Source of the DNA: Priapulus caudatus
Lineage: Eukaryota > Priapulida > Priapulimorpha > Priapulimorphida > Priapulidae
Reading direction: 5' to 3'
Length of the DNA stretch: 30,960 bases
Assembly (NCBI RefSeq): GCF_000485595.1
Contig: NW_014577075.1
Span: forward strand, 665,014-695,973
Made by a program: the position numbers and the translations under genes. A model generated the notes under the pieces. The model searched no databases, was not told where the DNA came from, and saw only the letters and a program-made list of their open reading frames with translations. Of the stretch, positions 10,146-21,100 are shown in pieces; the stretch's first letter is position 1, and each line of letters starts with the position of its first letter.

Positions 10146-10680
10146 GTTTGTGTGTGTGTATTCGGTGGTGCGGTGCGTGTGCGTGGTGCGGTTGTCGAGA
10201 CGAGAGGGAGGCTACGGGGGCCCGCGGGGCGCGGCCGCGCCCGGGGTCGTGGCGCCGCCGTGGCAAGGCGCCGTGCGGCGCTGTACGCGCGACGTTTCCG
10301 GTGCGTGGCGCAGCGAGTGAGGGGTGCTCGCGTGGTGTGTAGTTAGTCGTGTAAGTGTGTGTGTGGTGCTTGTGGGGTATTGTGGTATGTTAAATACTAT
10401 TGTGTGGTGCGTGCAGGTGCGAGTGTGTGTGCGTGCGTAGGAAGGGTGTGGTTGTGTTGGATGTGTGCGCGTGTATTGTGCGTGGTGTGGTGGTGTGTTG
10501 TGCGTGTGTGTGTGTGTGTTTTGCTGTGGTGATGAGAGAAGAATAGAAAGAGTGCGAGACAATGATGAGATAAAGTCTGTGGTGTGTTGCGGCGCGCGTG
10601 GTGCCGGGGGTGGTTGTGTGCGTGTGTGTCGTGCTTGCATGGTGCGTGCGTGGTGTGTGTGTGTGAACGGATATAGACAT
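10146..10680. repeat. GT-rich microsatellite 1, copy B, with GC-rich insert
   Basis: GT-rich tract equivalent to 1715-2300, but shorter in pure GT and carrying ~120 bp of very GC-rich, CpG-rich sequence (about 10200-10320) that has no counterpart in copy A. Confidence 0.8.
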
Positions 10681-11480
10681 TTTGCGCGGGCTAGGTTACA
10701 GCTCGATGTGACGGAGGCGAAAGAGACTAAGATCGCTTGGGTACCTTGTCTTTGCATGTCTGTTATTGGGGCCGGGTATTATTTAATATAGCGTTGCTGT
10801 CGCCCGTGCCACAGTACATTTCACTCGCTCGTCCCGCCTCGCTGTGCTACGCCTGGACATACAACCAGGAATGGACAACCACATGCAATCGATAGGCCGT
10901 TAAAAGTGAGCAGTTGAGGTACAACAACGCCAGAAATGCACGTGATCCGGGGCCGCTTGTCCATACAGCCAGGGTGGAAAAGTCAGCTAGAGTGGACTCA
11001 ATATCAGGCAGAACCTGCCTTCAGTCTGATCAGTCAAGTGATAAAGCAAAACGCAAAGGTACCATGATGTTGTGCATGAAGGTAGTTCGCATCACGAGGC
11101 GCTCGTTTATTTGCAAGTTTTTTAAAGCCTGTGGGAAATACCACGCGGTGTTGTGAAACTCTATAGTATTCACCGCCGGAGAATGATCGATGTGTGTAAA
11201 GTATTAAAAATAGGAATAGTGCCGGATGGAAGTGCTCCAGGGAGTCGCAGCCGTATTCGTGGAAAACGCCGTTCTCGTGCTGTGACAGCTGAATAAATAT
11301 TTATTATGAGTTGATCTGAACATGTCGGGGGTGCGGTGCGCGAAGCGTGTGTATATTGTGGTGTGTGGGGGGTCATTGTGTGTGCCGGCGTGAATGCTAT
11401 CGAAGCAGCCACGGCCCCGCCGCTGTTGATTTATAATTGATCACAAAAAAACGTGTAAGATATACTGTATATCTATTGAA
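10681..11480. other. Spacer 2, copy B, no gene seen
   Basis: Counterpart of 2301-3070. No conserved reading frame. Confidence 0.45.
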
Positions 11481-11490
11481 TCAGGTGGCG

Positions 11491-11570
11491 TTGGACCAGG
11501 CTGGTCGAGGCGCCGGACACAGTGGCAGTCGCCCGGCTAAGCTAGGGGACTTCAGGGTTTGAATGCGGCA
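11491..11570 (+). other. tRNA-like (SINE head-like) fragment, copy B
   Basis: About 80 bp with GGGTTTGAATGC at 11555-11566, resembling the pol III B box (GGTTCRANTCC), and CCCGGCTAAGC in the position of an anticodon arm. It is the better-preserved 3' half of the fragment seen at 3071-3112. Stems are too irregular for a functional tRNA. Confidence 0.25.
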
Positions 11571-11593
11571 GGTAAGGGTTAGGGTAGGGCGTA
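11571..11593 (+). repeat. Short TTAGGG-like tract, copy B
   Basis: GTAAGGGTTAGGGTAGGG directly before the first minisatellite unit, shorter than the tract in copy A. Confidence 0.6.
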
Positions 11594-13450
11594 GAGGCCC
11601 CTGATTGGTTTGGTTTTCTATGAGGCCCCGTGATTGGGTCGGTTTGCTAAAGGAGGCCCCTGATTGGTCGGATCACTAGAGGCCACCTGATCTGTCGGTT
11701 GCTACGCAGCTCCTGGAATTGCGGTCTTTGCTAAGGAGGCTCTGCATTGGCGCCCGGTTGCTGAGCGAGGGGTATGCTTTCCTGATGTGGGTGGCGGGGG
11801 GGGGGGGGGGGGGCGCTTGTTCTTGCTATGATGGCCCGCGCTTGATTTGTCGAGGCTGGTGGTTTTAGCGATACGAGCCCCTGTTGTCGGCTGCTACGCA
11901 GGCCCGGCGGCCCGACTGATTTGGTCCGTTGCAGGGAGGGGCACCTGATTGGCCGGGTTGCACGAGCTCCTGATTGGTCGGCTGCTAGGAGCCCCGCGTG
12001 ATTGATCGGGCTGTTAGAGGCCGCCATGATTGGTCGGTTGCCCCACGAGCTCCTGATTGGTCGGTTGCTAGGAGGCCCCTGATTGGCGCGGTTGCCTACG
12101 AAGCCCTCCTCATTGGTCAGCTGCACGAGGCCCGCTGATTGGTCGCTGATACGAGGTCCCTGTTGTCGGGGCTGCTAGCAGGGCCAATGAGTGTGTCGCG
12201 TGCTCCCAAGAGGCCCCCTGAATTGGTCGGTCGCGGCCGTGCGTACGCCACGCCCCTTGATGGGCACGCCGCTGCGTACCGAGGCTCCTGACTGTGGTTG
12301 GTTGCTAGCTACCGCCCTGATTGGCAGCGGTCCTACGAAGGCCCCGGCTATGTTTGGTCGGCGCGGCCGCGCGCCGGCTGCTACAAGCGCCCGGCCCTGA
12401 GTATGGTCGGGCGTGCTACGACAGCCCCTGATGTCGGTCAGACTGGCCCGCGCTCCACCGAGGGGCCCTGATTGACGGCTGATACCGAAGGCACCCCTGT
12501 TGGTCGGCTGCTACGAGCCGCCTGATTGCCGTGCTAGAGGCCCCTGATTGGTTCCGGCGCTAAGCGGAGGCCGCCCCTGAGTGCGTCGGCTGCTACGAGT
12601 CTTGCTACGATAAGGCCTCTATTGGTCCCGCCTGATCTACGAGGCCCCTGTTGGGCCGTCTGGCTACCAGGCGCCACTGATGGTCGGCTTGCTAGGGCCG
12701 CCTGATTATCGCTGCTACCGCTAGCCCCTGAAATTTGTCGGCCTGCTGACGAGGCTCCTCTCATGTTTGTTGCAGGAGCACCCCTGCATGGTCGCTGGCT
12801 ACGAGGCTCCTGATTTGGTCGGCGTACGAGCCCCTGGATTGTCGCTGCTTACGAGGCCCTCATTGGTTGGTTGCTAGAGACCTCCTGATGTCGGGATCTG
12901 CTGACGCAGTCTCCTGATTGTTTCGATCGGGCTGCTATGCGAGGCCCTGATGTCCCGGCTTCTCAACGAGGCCACCTGATTGGCCCGGTTGCTAACGAGC
13001 CCCTGATTGGTCGGCTGCTAACGAAGCCTCCTGATTGGTCCGCTCCTACGAGTCCTCCTGATTGGTCGGCGCTTAGGAGCCCCTGATGAATCGGCGGCTG
13101 TTAGGAGTGCTCCCTGATGATCGCTGTTGGAGGGGAGGCCCCATGATTGGTCGTTGCTACGAGGCCCCAGATGTGTCGGGTTTGCTAACGCCGAGCGTGC
13201 CTGATTGCGTCAGTTGCGTAGGAGGCCCCTGAGTGGCCGTTGCTACGAGGCTTCCCGCTGAATGGGTCGCCTGCTACGAGGCCCCTGATTGGTCGCGCTG
13301 CTACGACACCTTGATTTGTCCAGGCTTGGTTAATGAAGGCCCCGGATTAGCCGGCGCTGGGTGCTAGAGGCCCTGAATTTGGCTCGGTTGTTAGGAGGCG
13401 CCCCTGATTTGGTGGCTGCTAACGTAGACCACCTGATGTTGTCTTGCCCA
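11594..13450 (+). repeat. ~26-bp minisatellite, forward half, copy B
   Basis: Same CCCCTGATTGGTCGG-type unit as in copy A, with many extra GC-rich bases inside units and an 18-base G homopolymer at 11796-11813. Confidence 0.95.
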
Positions 13451-14335
13451 AATCTAGGGGCCGCTTTGAGAAAACGCGACCAAATCAAGGGCGCTCGTGA
13501 ACAACGCGACCACATCAGGGGCCTCCTAGCAGCACCGACCAATCAAGGCCGCCGTCCTAGCAGCCAGTCAAGTCAGGGGCCTCGTAGAAAACCTGCCAAT
13601 CAAGGGGTAATCATAACAGCCGACGAATCGCCAGTCTTGTAGAAACCAACCAATCAAGGCCTTCGTAGAAACGCGTCCAATCAGGGCCCCTATCAAGCCG
13701 ATCAATCAGGAGGCTCTAGCAACCGACCAATCAGGAGGCCTCGTAGGTCAGCCGACCAACAAGCCTCCTATAAAGCCGACGAGCAATCAGGGGTCTCCCT
13801 AGCAGCCGACCAATCAGAGGCTCCGTAGAAATCCGACCAATCAGGGACCTCGTAGAAACTCGACCAATCAGGGGCGCTCGTAGAGACGGCTGTCTTCAAT
13901 TCAGGCCTCCTAGCAGCCAGTCCAATCAGGAGCCTTTTAGCAGCTCGACCAATCAGGGGCCTTCCTAAGTCAGCCGCCAATCAGGGGCTTCGTAGCAACT
14001 TACCAATCAAGAGCCTCGTATGCTGTACCGCACCAATGCCAGGAGCCTCGTAGGCTACCGAACTAATCAAGGAGCCCCGTAGCATCCGGACACATTAGGT
14101 TGGCCTCCTAGCAGCCGACCAATCAAGCTTCATAGCAACCGATCCAACAGGGGCCTCCTAGCAACCGACCAATCAGGGGCTTTCGTTAGATAGCCGACCA
14201 ATCTTAGAGCTTCGTGGCAAAGCTTGGCACAATCACGGAAGCCTTTAGCAGCTGACTGCAATCAGGAGGCCTGCCTAGCACCGCCAATCAGGAGCCATCA
14301 CATAGCATCCGACCAATCAGGGGCCTCGTAGTTAC
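13451..14335 (-). repeat. ~26-bp minisatellite, inverted half, copy B
   Basis: Reverse-complement units (GACCAATCAGGGGCCTC-like). The orientation switch is shared with copy A, so the inversion predates the unit duplication, or both copies are one locus assembled twice. Confidence 0.9.
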
Positions 14336-15607
14336 CAGTGTACATGCCACACGCAACGCACGTAGTACGTGCACACAGCACGGCGCGGTTAGGGAACAAC
14401 AACGCAAACGCACATGTCACAGCACGCACGCAACGCACGCACCAGCACCACGCAACGTTAGTACACACACGCACGCACGGCACGGATACGTGCACTTGGC
14501 TTTCAGTCGAGTGTTGATACGCATCATGGAGACAAACGAAAATGAGACAACGAACATCCAACTCAGCCACTCCCCGTAGAAAAGCTAGAGCCAGTATGTT
14601 TACATACCAAGAGAGACGTCAGTTTGTGTTGATAATGGTATGTGTCGCACAGTGTGATTGGTTTACGCTAGGCACGGCCCCATCAACAACCAAGCAGCTA
14701 CGAGTGGCGTAGTGATTTACACTGAACTTCATTAACAACATTTGGTAAACGCAGGTGCTACGTCTTGCGTTTGATGAATCGCAACCTACGAGCTTTGCGT
14801 ACGTACTGTCGTAGAAACTCTGTATCACGCAATCCATTTCACGCAACGTTGATGAATTGCTTGCCCCAGAATCGCTACGGGTTGCAGTTGCACTTTCCGC
14901 AGACGTATAGCGATTTCACAGCTAATTCGACTGGCGATTCTGGACATCGCTGCCCTCAGTGCATGAAAAAAGGTAGAAAGTCGTCAAGTCTGCGCCAGGC
15001 TTAAAGATGTTAGAAGCGCAATAAGCCCCGTTAACAAACGCCGAAGGGCCCCGTTGTCAACGTCAGATGGCGCTTGTTCATTGGCACCTATAATCAGAAA
15101 TTCTCCAGGATCTCATGTAGTACGGCGTATAAAAGTTTCACAACGTTCAAACCGAAATAAGTGCACAATCCACAATTGGTGCTCATCCGCTGAACTAGAA
15201 CGGCGTGTGCTGTTGAAGTATTACTCGTTACCAATTAACCCTTTGGAAAAACTTGGAAAAAACCTCACCTGTGTGTGAACTAACTTCATCGAAAAATTAC
15301 TTACGCTTTGGTTAAGTCCACCGCCGTCCTAAGTATACCGCGATCTTAGACGTTTGTTCATCCCTGGTATAGTCCATACGTAGCACAGCGACTTGCTTTT
15401 TATGAAGCGATGAAGATTTGTAGCTGACGCTCAATACGCCTTATATACGAACCCTGCAGCCAAGCAGACATCGCTCAATCAAAAAGATGCTAACACCAAC
15501 GCAACTTACAGCGTCTCGTCCGTCTGGTGCAATAACAACAAAACATCTAGACGCGCAAATATGTCTTTATCGTTATAGGCGGCCGCCATTATGCAGTTCT
15601 CAACAAC
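14336..15607. other. Spacer 3, copy B, no supportable gene
   Basis: Counterpart of 5866-7107. The frame 14765-15004 (79 codons) partly parallels the copy A translation (LPQNRYGLQLHF) but breaks by frameshift. Confidence 0.4.
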
Positions 15608-15945
15608 GTCGTAGTGTGTGTGTGTATTGTGTGTGTTTGTGTGGTGGGTGTGTGTTGGGTGTGTGTGTTGTGTGAGTGTGTTGTGCGTGGTCACGTGTAG
15701 GTGTGTGCGCACGTGTGGGCGTGGGTATGTGAGCGTGTATGGTAGTGGTACGGTTTTGGTGGTGTGTATTGTTGTGTGTGGTGTTGTGTGTGTGTGGGTG
15801 TGGTGTGTGTGGTGTGTGTGTGTTTGTGTGTGTAGTAAGTGGTTCTGTGGTAGTGAGTGTCGTGTGTGTGTGTGGTGTGTTTGTGTGTGGTGGTGTGGTG
15901 TGTGTGTTGTGTGTGTGGTGTGTGTGTTCGGTGGGGCGCTGTTGA
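15608..15945. repeat. GT-rich microsatellite 2, copy B
   Basis: Interrupted GT/GTGG repeat matching the position of 7108-7365. Confidence 0.95.
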
Positions 15946-16474
15946 AAACGTGCGAGATTGTTTACCATTAGGTAAGGATGTTTGCAATGTCGTATATTGA
16001 TTTTGTCACATGAAGCTCGGCATGATTGAGCAAAAGGAGTACGGTTAAAATATCTTCCCGTGGTGGCAAGAAGCTAGAGGAGTGGCAATGAAAAGAATGC
16101 AATGGAATAAACCTGAGACGAAACGAAGGCAAACAATGATGCTGATGTGTGAATGAAAGAAAAATGAAGAAGATAGACAGAAGGTAATGATAGAGAATGG
16201 AGACCGGCAACGTACAACATACTGGTAATGGAGTGAACTGGGCGGTAACGGGGGAAATCGATGCATTGGGTAGTAGGGTAATGAAGTGTAAGATGCGGTA
16301 GTCCAAGGCAACCTAATGGAGCCTTGAGGGCGATAGTCAGCAGATACAGTGAGATAAATATACAGAAATGCTCTTAAAAATTCTAGAGACTTTTAGATGG
16401 ATTTTGCGAATAGATTTGCTGCCTTTTATAAACTACTTGTCAATGACAATGCCATGTGGTGTGAGCAAAGAATA
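15946..16474. other. Spacer 4, copy B, no gene seen
   Basis: Counterpart of 7366-7860. The small frame present in copy A is broken here. Confidence 0.4.
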
Positions 16475-17341
16475 AATTATATGGATCAATATAACAGGTT
16501 AATTTTTACTCAACCGTGGAAGATTGGAAACGTACAGCTGACGTTTCGCGCGTTCTGTCAGGAGGCTTTCTCAACTGACTGAACATCATAACATTTTGAC
16601 CACCGAGGGTGTGTTGGTCAATAGCTTAGTGCCACACTTGACTAAGGCCTGTATCCCCCCTCGTCGCCGGTTGGATGTTTGGGGTCTTGCGATCTAGATG
16701 ACCTCCTTAATTCAAACGCCTGGGGCCCCGTTGTCAGAAACCATCGTAAAGTTAATGCTAATTTTTAATGCTAAGATAAACACTTACGACTAATGATAAT
16801 GTTATACGAAGAGAGTACGTTGACAGAAACACATCGCAGCTATTAGAAAAACTTACGATAACAGTCTTTTGACAAATTGTATGCTATAGAGCCTGGTTAA
16901 TCGACTATAGGTCTATACGTGGTGCCTTCTTTATGTATTTTAGGTGTGCAGTAGATTTTGGTACATTTTCGGCCGTGGGATACAGGAACTTGTACTGGGC
17001 TTCAGAATTTTGTCTCCTCTTTTCAGACGTTGAAGATCGCCAATAGTTTGCTTTTATATTTCGTTGTCGGGTCTTTCTTTAATTTTCCATAGGTCTTTAC
17101 ATCGCTCAACATAGTATTGACTTTAGTGGCTTAGTCACGTGTGACAATAAGCTATTGACCACCACACCATCTGGTGGCCAAAACTGATTATCATCAGTTA
17201 GCTTATGAGAAAGCCTCCTGGCAGGAGGCGAAACGTCAGCGGTACGTTTCCAATTCACGGTCAGAGTAAAGATTAACGCTCGTATATATATTAGTTCTAC
17301 CAAACGAATGAACTTATTTAATGAGTTATATTGGATCATAT
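16475..17341 (-). mobile_element. Penelope-like retroelement remnant, copy B
   Basis: Same element as at 7849-8702. Inverted arms lie at about 16489-16649 and 17128-17290, and the flanking direct repeat is imperfect on the left here. Its presence at the same place in both units shows that the insertion predates duplication of the unit. Confidence 0.7.
16812..17112 (-). pseudogene. Broken Penelope-like RT fragment, copy B
   Basis: Nucleotide counterpart of the RT frame at 8168-8476. At least three one-base deletions relative to copy A, for example in GATTTTGG, CAGAATTTT and GAAGATCG, shift the frame, so no continuous frame remains. Confidence 0.65.
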
Positions 17342-17540
17342 TCATAAATTCATTCACATACGCGTTAAGATGATATATTCTATTGCTATATAAAATATGT
17401 TATCTGAAATGATAAGGATTTAACCATGCAGGTAAACGTAGAGGCGTTGACTGTGAGTACTAATATCACTATTATATGTGTGAACTAAACAAAATGGGTT
17501 CCACACAGTGAGCGTTGCTGAACTGAATAAAAAAAAAAAA

Positions 17541-17634
17541 CACACTTTATATATATATATATATATAAATATAGATTCCAATGGTTGTTTATGAACTCGT
17601 GTGTCGAGATGCTCAATACTACATGAGTAAGCAA
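17541..17634. repeat. TA dinucleotide tract and flank
   Basis: (TA)n around 17548-17566, just right of the end of copy B. A second TA-rich tract follows the hairpin element (17846-17880). Confidence 0.8.
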
Positions 17635-17679
17635 ATATAGATAAACGTTATACGGACACTGTAGAAATTTTGACTACTG

Positions 17680-17742
17680 TTTTATTGCATACAGAACTGT
17701 TTCGTGTGGAGCGAAAGCTCCACATTCATCAGTGCCTAATAC
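17680..17742 (-). ncRNA. Type I hammerhead ribozyme motif, minus strand (core complete)
   Basis: Read on the minus strand: GGCA (stem I), CUGAUGA (17732-17726), stem II UGUGGAGC-UUUC-GCUCCACA, then C-GAAAC, stem III ACAG-UU-CUGU, and the cleavage triplet GUA ending at 17690. Next comes UGC (17689-17687), which pairs with GCA to close stem I. A further UAUU/AAUA pairing extends stem I past a bulge. All invariant core nucleotides are present. The only defect is an A-C pair at the base of stem II (usually G-C). The 4-bp stem III with a 2-nt loop is like the minimal PLE/retrozyme hammerheads, which often cleave best as dimers. Confidence 0.75.
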
Positions 17743-17748
17743 AGAGAT

Positions 17749-17808
17749 GTATTTAGCACTGATGAGTGTGGAGCTTCGGCTCCACACAAACAGTTCTGTA
17801 TGCAAAAA
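17749..17808 (+). ncRNA. Type I hammerhead ribozyme motif, plus strand (one core G missing)
   Basis: UUUAGCA (stem I), CUGAUGA (17759-17765), a perfect 9-bp stem II GUGUGGAGC/GCUCCACAC closed by UUCG (17766-17787), AAACAG where GAAACAG is expected, then UU, CUGUA (17796-17800) and UGCAAA closing stem I. Loss of the conserved G12 is expected to abolish or greatly reduce cleavage, unless it is a sequencing deletion. Confidence 0.65.
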
Positions 17809-17852
17809 CAGAGTCAAAATTTCTACCGTGTCCGTATAACTTTATCTATATA

Positions 17853-18167
17853 TAAATATAATATATATATAATATATATATTCGCTTTTCACAATCACGT
17901 GCTTCCTTATATATTCTTCGCCCGCAAAAAATGTGCTGTTTATCCGTCGTTTGTTCGTTCAGATGCAAGAATTCATATTTAAGAGTTCTTGGTGACAGAG
18001 CGTCGTTATACGCTGAAAGTTTGACGCACTATACATTTCAAAATACATGCAGCTCATACATAATATCATCCGTGAAAACGTCACAACAATTCAGACCAAT
18101 ATCTAGACGTGTATTCCATAAAATGCGATTTCCTCAAACGCGCTATTGCGGGCTTCGACTATTTAAT
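17853..18167. other. Region downstream of the minus-strand K2P gene
   Basis: AT-rich at its left edge. Probably holds the 3' UTR of the K2P gene ending at 18168. I see no clear AATAAA in this stretch in the minus sense; the nearest candidate is at 17686-17681, inside the hairpin element. Confidence 0.3.
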
Positions 18168-21100
18168 CTACTCCCCTTCACCCATATCTTCCATGTTATC
18201 GTCGTTCTTCTCTTGCTTGATTTCGGACGGGCCCTGGCGTGTATCCGCGTGGCCGTCGTCGTCCTTCTGTCGGTCGCTCTTTTCCTCAGGCGTGCCAGCA
18301 GTGTCGCCCTCCTCGTTACTCTTCGCCCTCCTGTTCCTGTTCTTCTTCCTCGGCTTGATTTTCTCGGCGGCAATGTTCAGGCCTCCGCTGTACGGGTCGT
18401 CCTTCACGATCGGCGCCTCGTCGGTGTCTTTCATCGGTTGGATCGCGTTAGAACCGCCAAGTGGACCCGATCCGGATCCGTGGCTGTCCGCCGCGGTGCC
18501 GGACTGAATGATCGGCGACTGGCTCGTGTCCCGCTGCCGTTTCTTGGTCGATGTGTGGAGTTTCTTGCTGACCTTCTTCGCCGTCGTCTGGATTACCTCT
18601 TGTATGACGTTAATAACCATCGATAGGACGGCCATTCCGAGCAGCATGTAGACGGAGCTGAGGATCACCTGTTAGAACACACGAGATGACGCTACGTTGC
18701 ATATGCAAAGGACCTTCATGTCATTCGCGATTGGACTGTACTTACGTTAGTGCGGAATGTAACACCGATCGCCGTTAAACTTTACTCGGGCGTCATCCGT
18801 CTGACGGCGCTTATTCTCGGTATAGGCGTGTGATTTTTTAGCAGAAGAACGTTATTAATGCCTATGAATATACGCCTAACGTATAGTAATTGAGTATTAT
18901 GTTTATCACTCGGTGTCTTATGAAAGGAAATAGCAATCGGTGAAACATCGGACAAAATAGTTACTAACTATATTAATTTATATGCGACGTGGCTGTTGAT
19001 TAAATATCCATGGAATTTGGTAGCGTTTAGATATAGTGTTTCCTCGCGTTATTTACATCTCGTATTAAGTGGCTCCGGAGATAATCATTATTGGTCTCAA
19101 CGAAATTTAAATATTGTTTTCATGTGTATTTTTATTCAGTTTCAGACCTTTATTTCCGAAGCAGAATTGAATGAGGTGCTGCCTGGAACGTAATCTCCGA
19201 ATCCGATTGTTGAAATCGTGACGAAACTGAAATATGCGCCATCTGTCGGTGTCCAACCCTCCCAGACCGAGAAGGTTACTGCCCCTGCACGTAAATACCA
19301 ACGACGGGCAATTAACATAAAAAAAGCTCAAGATTAAAAACGATAAATAATAAATAGCATAATATAATAAATAATACACAAAATACTCGCGTAATGAAAC
19401 CTAAACTAGCTGCACCACGCTGAAAGCATAATATAATAAAATAATACACAAAATACTTGCGTAATAAAACCTAAACTAGCTGCACCACGCTGCGTCTACC
19501 ATACACATATGATCGTCTTGTGTGGCAATTCTTCATCTAAGAAAAAGACTCCCACTAAAGCGGCTAGACTATATGGAAAGTTATAACCAAATTATAGCTA
19601 AAATGGGAGAAAAGTCATACACAATATTACGCACCGAGAGCGATGTACAGGGCGAGTAAGATGAGAGCCAATAAGACGGGCACTGGTCGATCACTCGGTA
19701 CCTCCCTAGGCTCCGTGTCAACGTTTCCCGGTAACAACCCGCTCGGAGAAACCTGCATGCGTCACGATTTGTTACCGCCATAGATATATCACATACACAC
19801 GTGTACATACATGAAGGTGATATCTATGCGTTACTGTGTTTGCGGCGGCGACCTTCTATCACAGAGACATCTTAGTTTATATAACGGCCGCGGCAATGCC
19901 GAATTACCGACTACAGCCGTTTTCGACGAATTTCGGCCATTTTGAGAGAAAGGCAGCAGTGCTGTTGCGACAATTGAACTACACACGTACTTGACGTTCT
20001 ACTGCTTTGTGTCGTTTTAGGTTACTCGGCAAAGAAGTATCCAAACTTGTGTTTCTATGGATGCTCGGATTCTCGCGTAATAATTTCCAGTATAATTGGT
20101 TCATTATAAAGACAATCCCCCCTACAGTGTACAGTTGTAAATTTGAGTTCGGCTGTAACAAATCTGAGGGTTGGCGCAACGATGTGCTTCCAAGAAGGAA
20201 ATATTTCAGATATTTACGTAGTTTTATTATCCCTGATGTACGCCATGCAGTTATAAATGCGGCAAAAGATCTTCTTCAGATTTAATCCTAATAACTAACG
20301 TGTGATATACGCTTGTACGCAACGAATGTATCTGTAACGGCGATATCTAATGAAATAATCCACATACTATATTTATATTTGTAATTTCATACTAAACGAA
20401 TCATCGATCGATATCGATCTACCCGTACACTATTTATGAAACGTGGATTAGAACGCTGAAGCCACATACCACCAGACCAGATAGGTGATCGTCGGGAGGG
20501 CCGCTTTTCTTGCCGCTCGCCTTGTCGCGCGCCTTGTTGTACACGAGTCTAATAGCGTCGGTGAGCACTTCACCGACGTTTGCCAGGAACATCATCATCA
20601 GCGGAAGTCCACACAGTGCGTAGGCAATAGTAACAAGACGACCGGCTGCTGTCATTGGTACTATGTGACCATAGCCTGCCAAGCGCACGCACGCATTGAT
20701 GTCAGCGACGATGTCAGCGTCAATGCATTAGTTTCATTATAAACGCCATCACCCACCCACCAACACCATCACCCCCACCTCCGTGCCATCACAACCTCCA
20801 CCACCACCACCACTCCCACCTCCGCGCGATCACCCACCTACCACCACCACCACCCCCACCTCCGCGCCATCACCCACCCACCACCACCACCACCCCCACC
20901 TCCGCGCCACCACAACCTCCACCACCACCAACACCTCAACAACAACACCACCGCCGCCAGCAACAACAACAACAATAACAACATCCACAATAACAACAAC
21001 AACAACAACAACACAAATAGCAACTATACACCATCGCCGCCGCCGCGCGCATGCGCGTACGTACCGACGACTGTGATGAGTGTCACCGAGTACATGATGG

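Larger units (their letters stand above)
8898..17540 (+). repeat. Copy B of the ~8.6-kb tandem unit
   Basis: Second copy, in the same orientation. It differs from copy A in four visible ways. It has fewer 180-bp repeats. It carries a GC-rich insert in the first GT tract (about 10200-10320). It has an 18-base G run at 11796-11813. It lacks the pyrimidine tract found at about 5030-5190 in copy A. Its end has the same A-run as copy A (17529-17540), but then enters TA-rich single-copy sequence instead of another unit. Confidence 0.85.
17635..17852. mobile_element. Near-palindromic hairpin element carrying hammerhead motifs on both strands
   Basis: Arms 17635-17742 and 17749-17852 are reverse complements with only a few mismatches and indels, separated by about 6 bases. 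It has the shape of a hairpin MITE, but its content is two opposed hammerhead ribozyme motifs. Hammerheads of this minimal type I form are known in terminal repeats of Penelope-like elements and in small metazoan retrozymes. It is therefore plausibly a head-to-head pair of PLE-type terminal repeats or retrozyme units. It occurs once, outside the tandem unit. Confidence 0.7.

Noticed and set aside
17931-18626. 231-aa plus-strand ORF
   Set aside because: Antisense to the last exon of the minus-strand K2P gene, whose frame joins correctly to six upstream exons.
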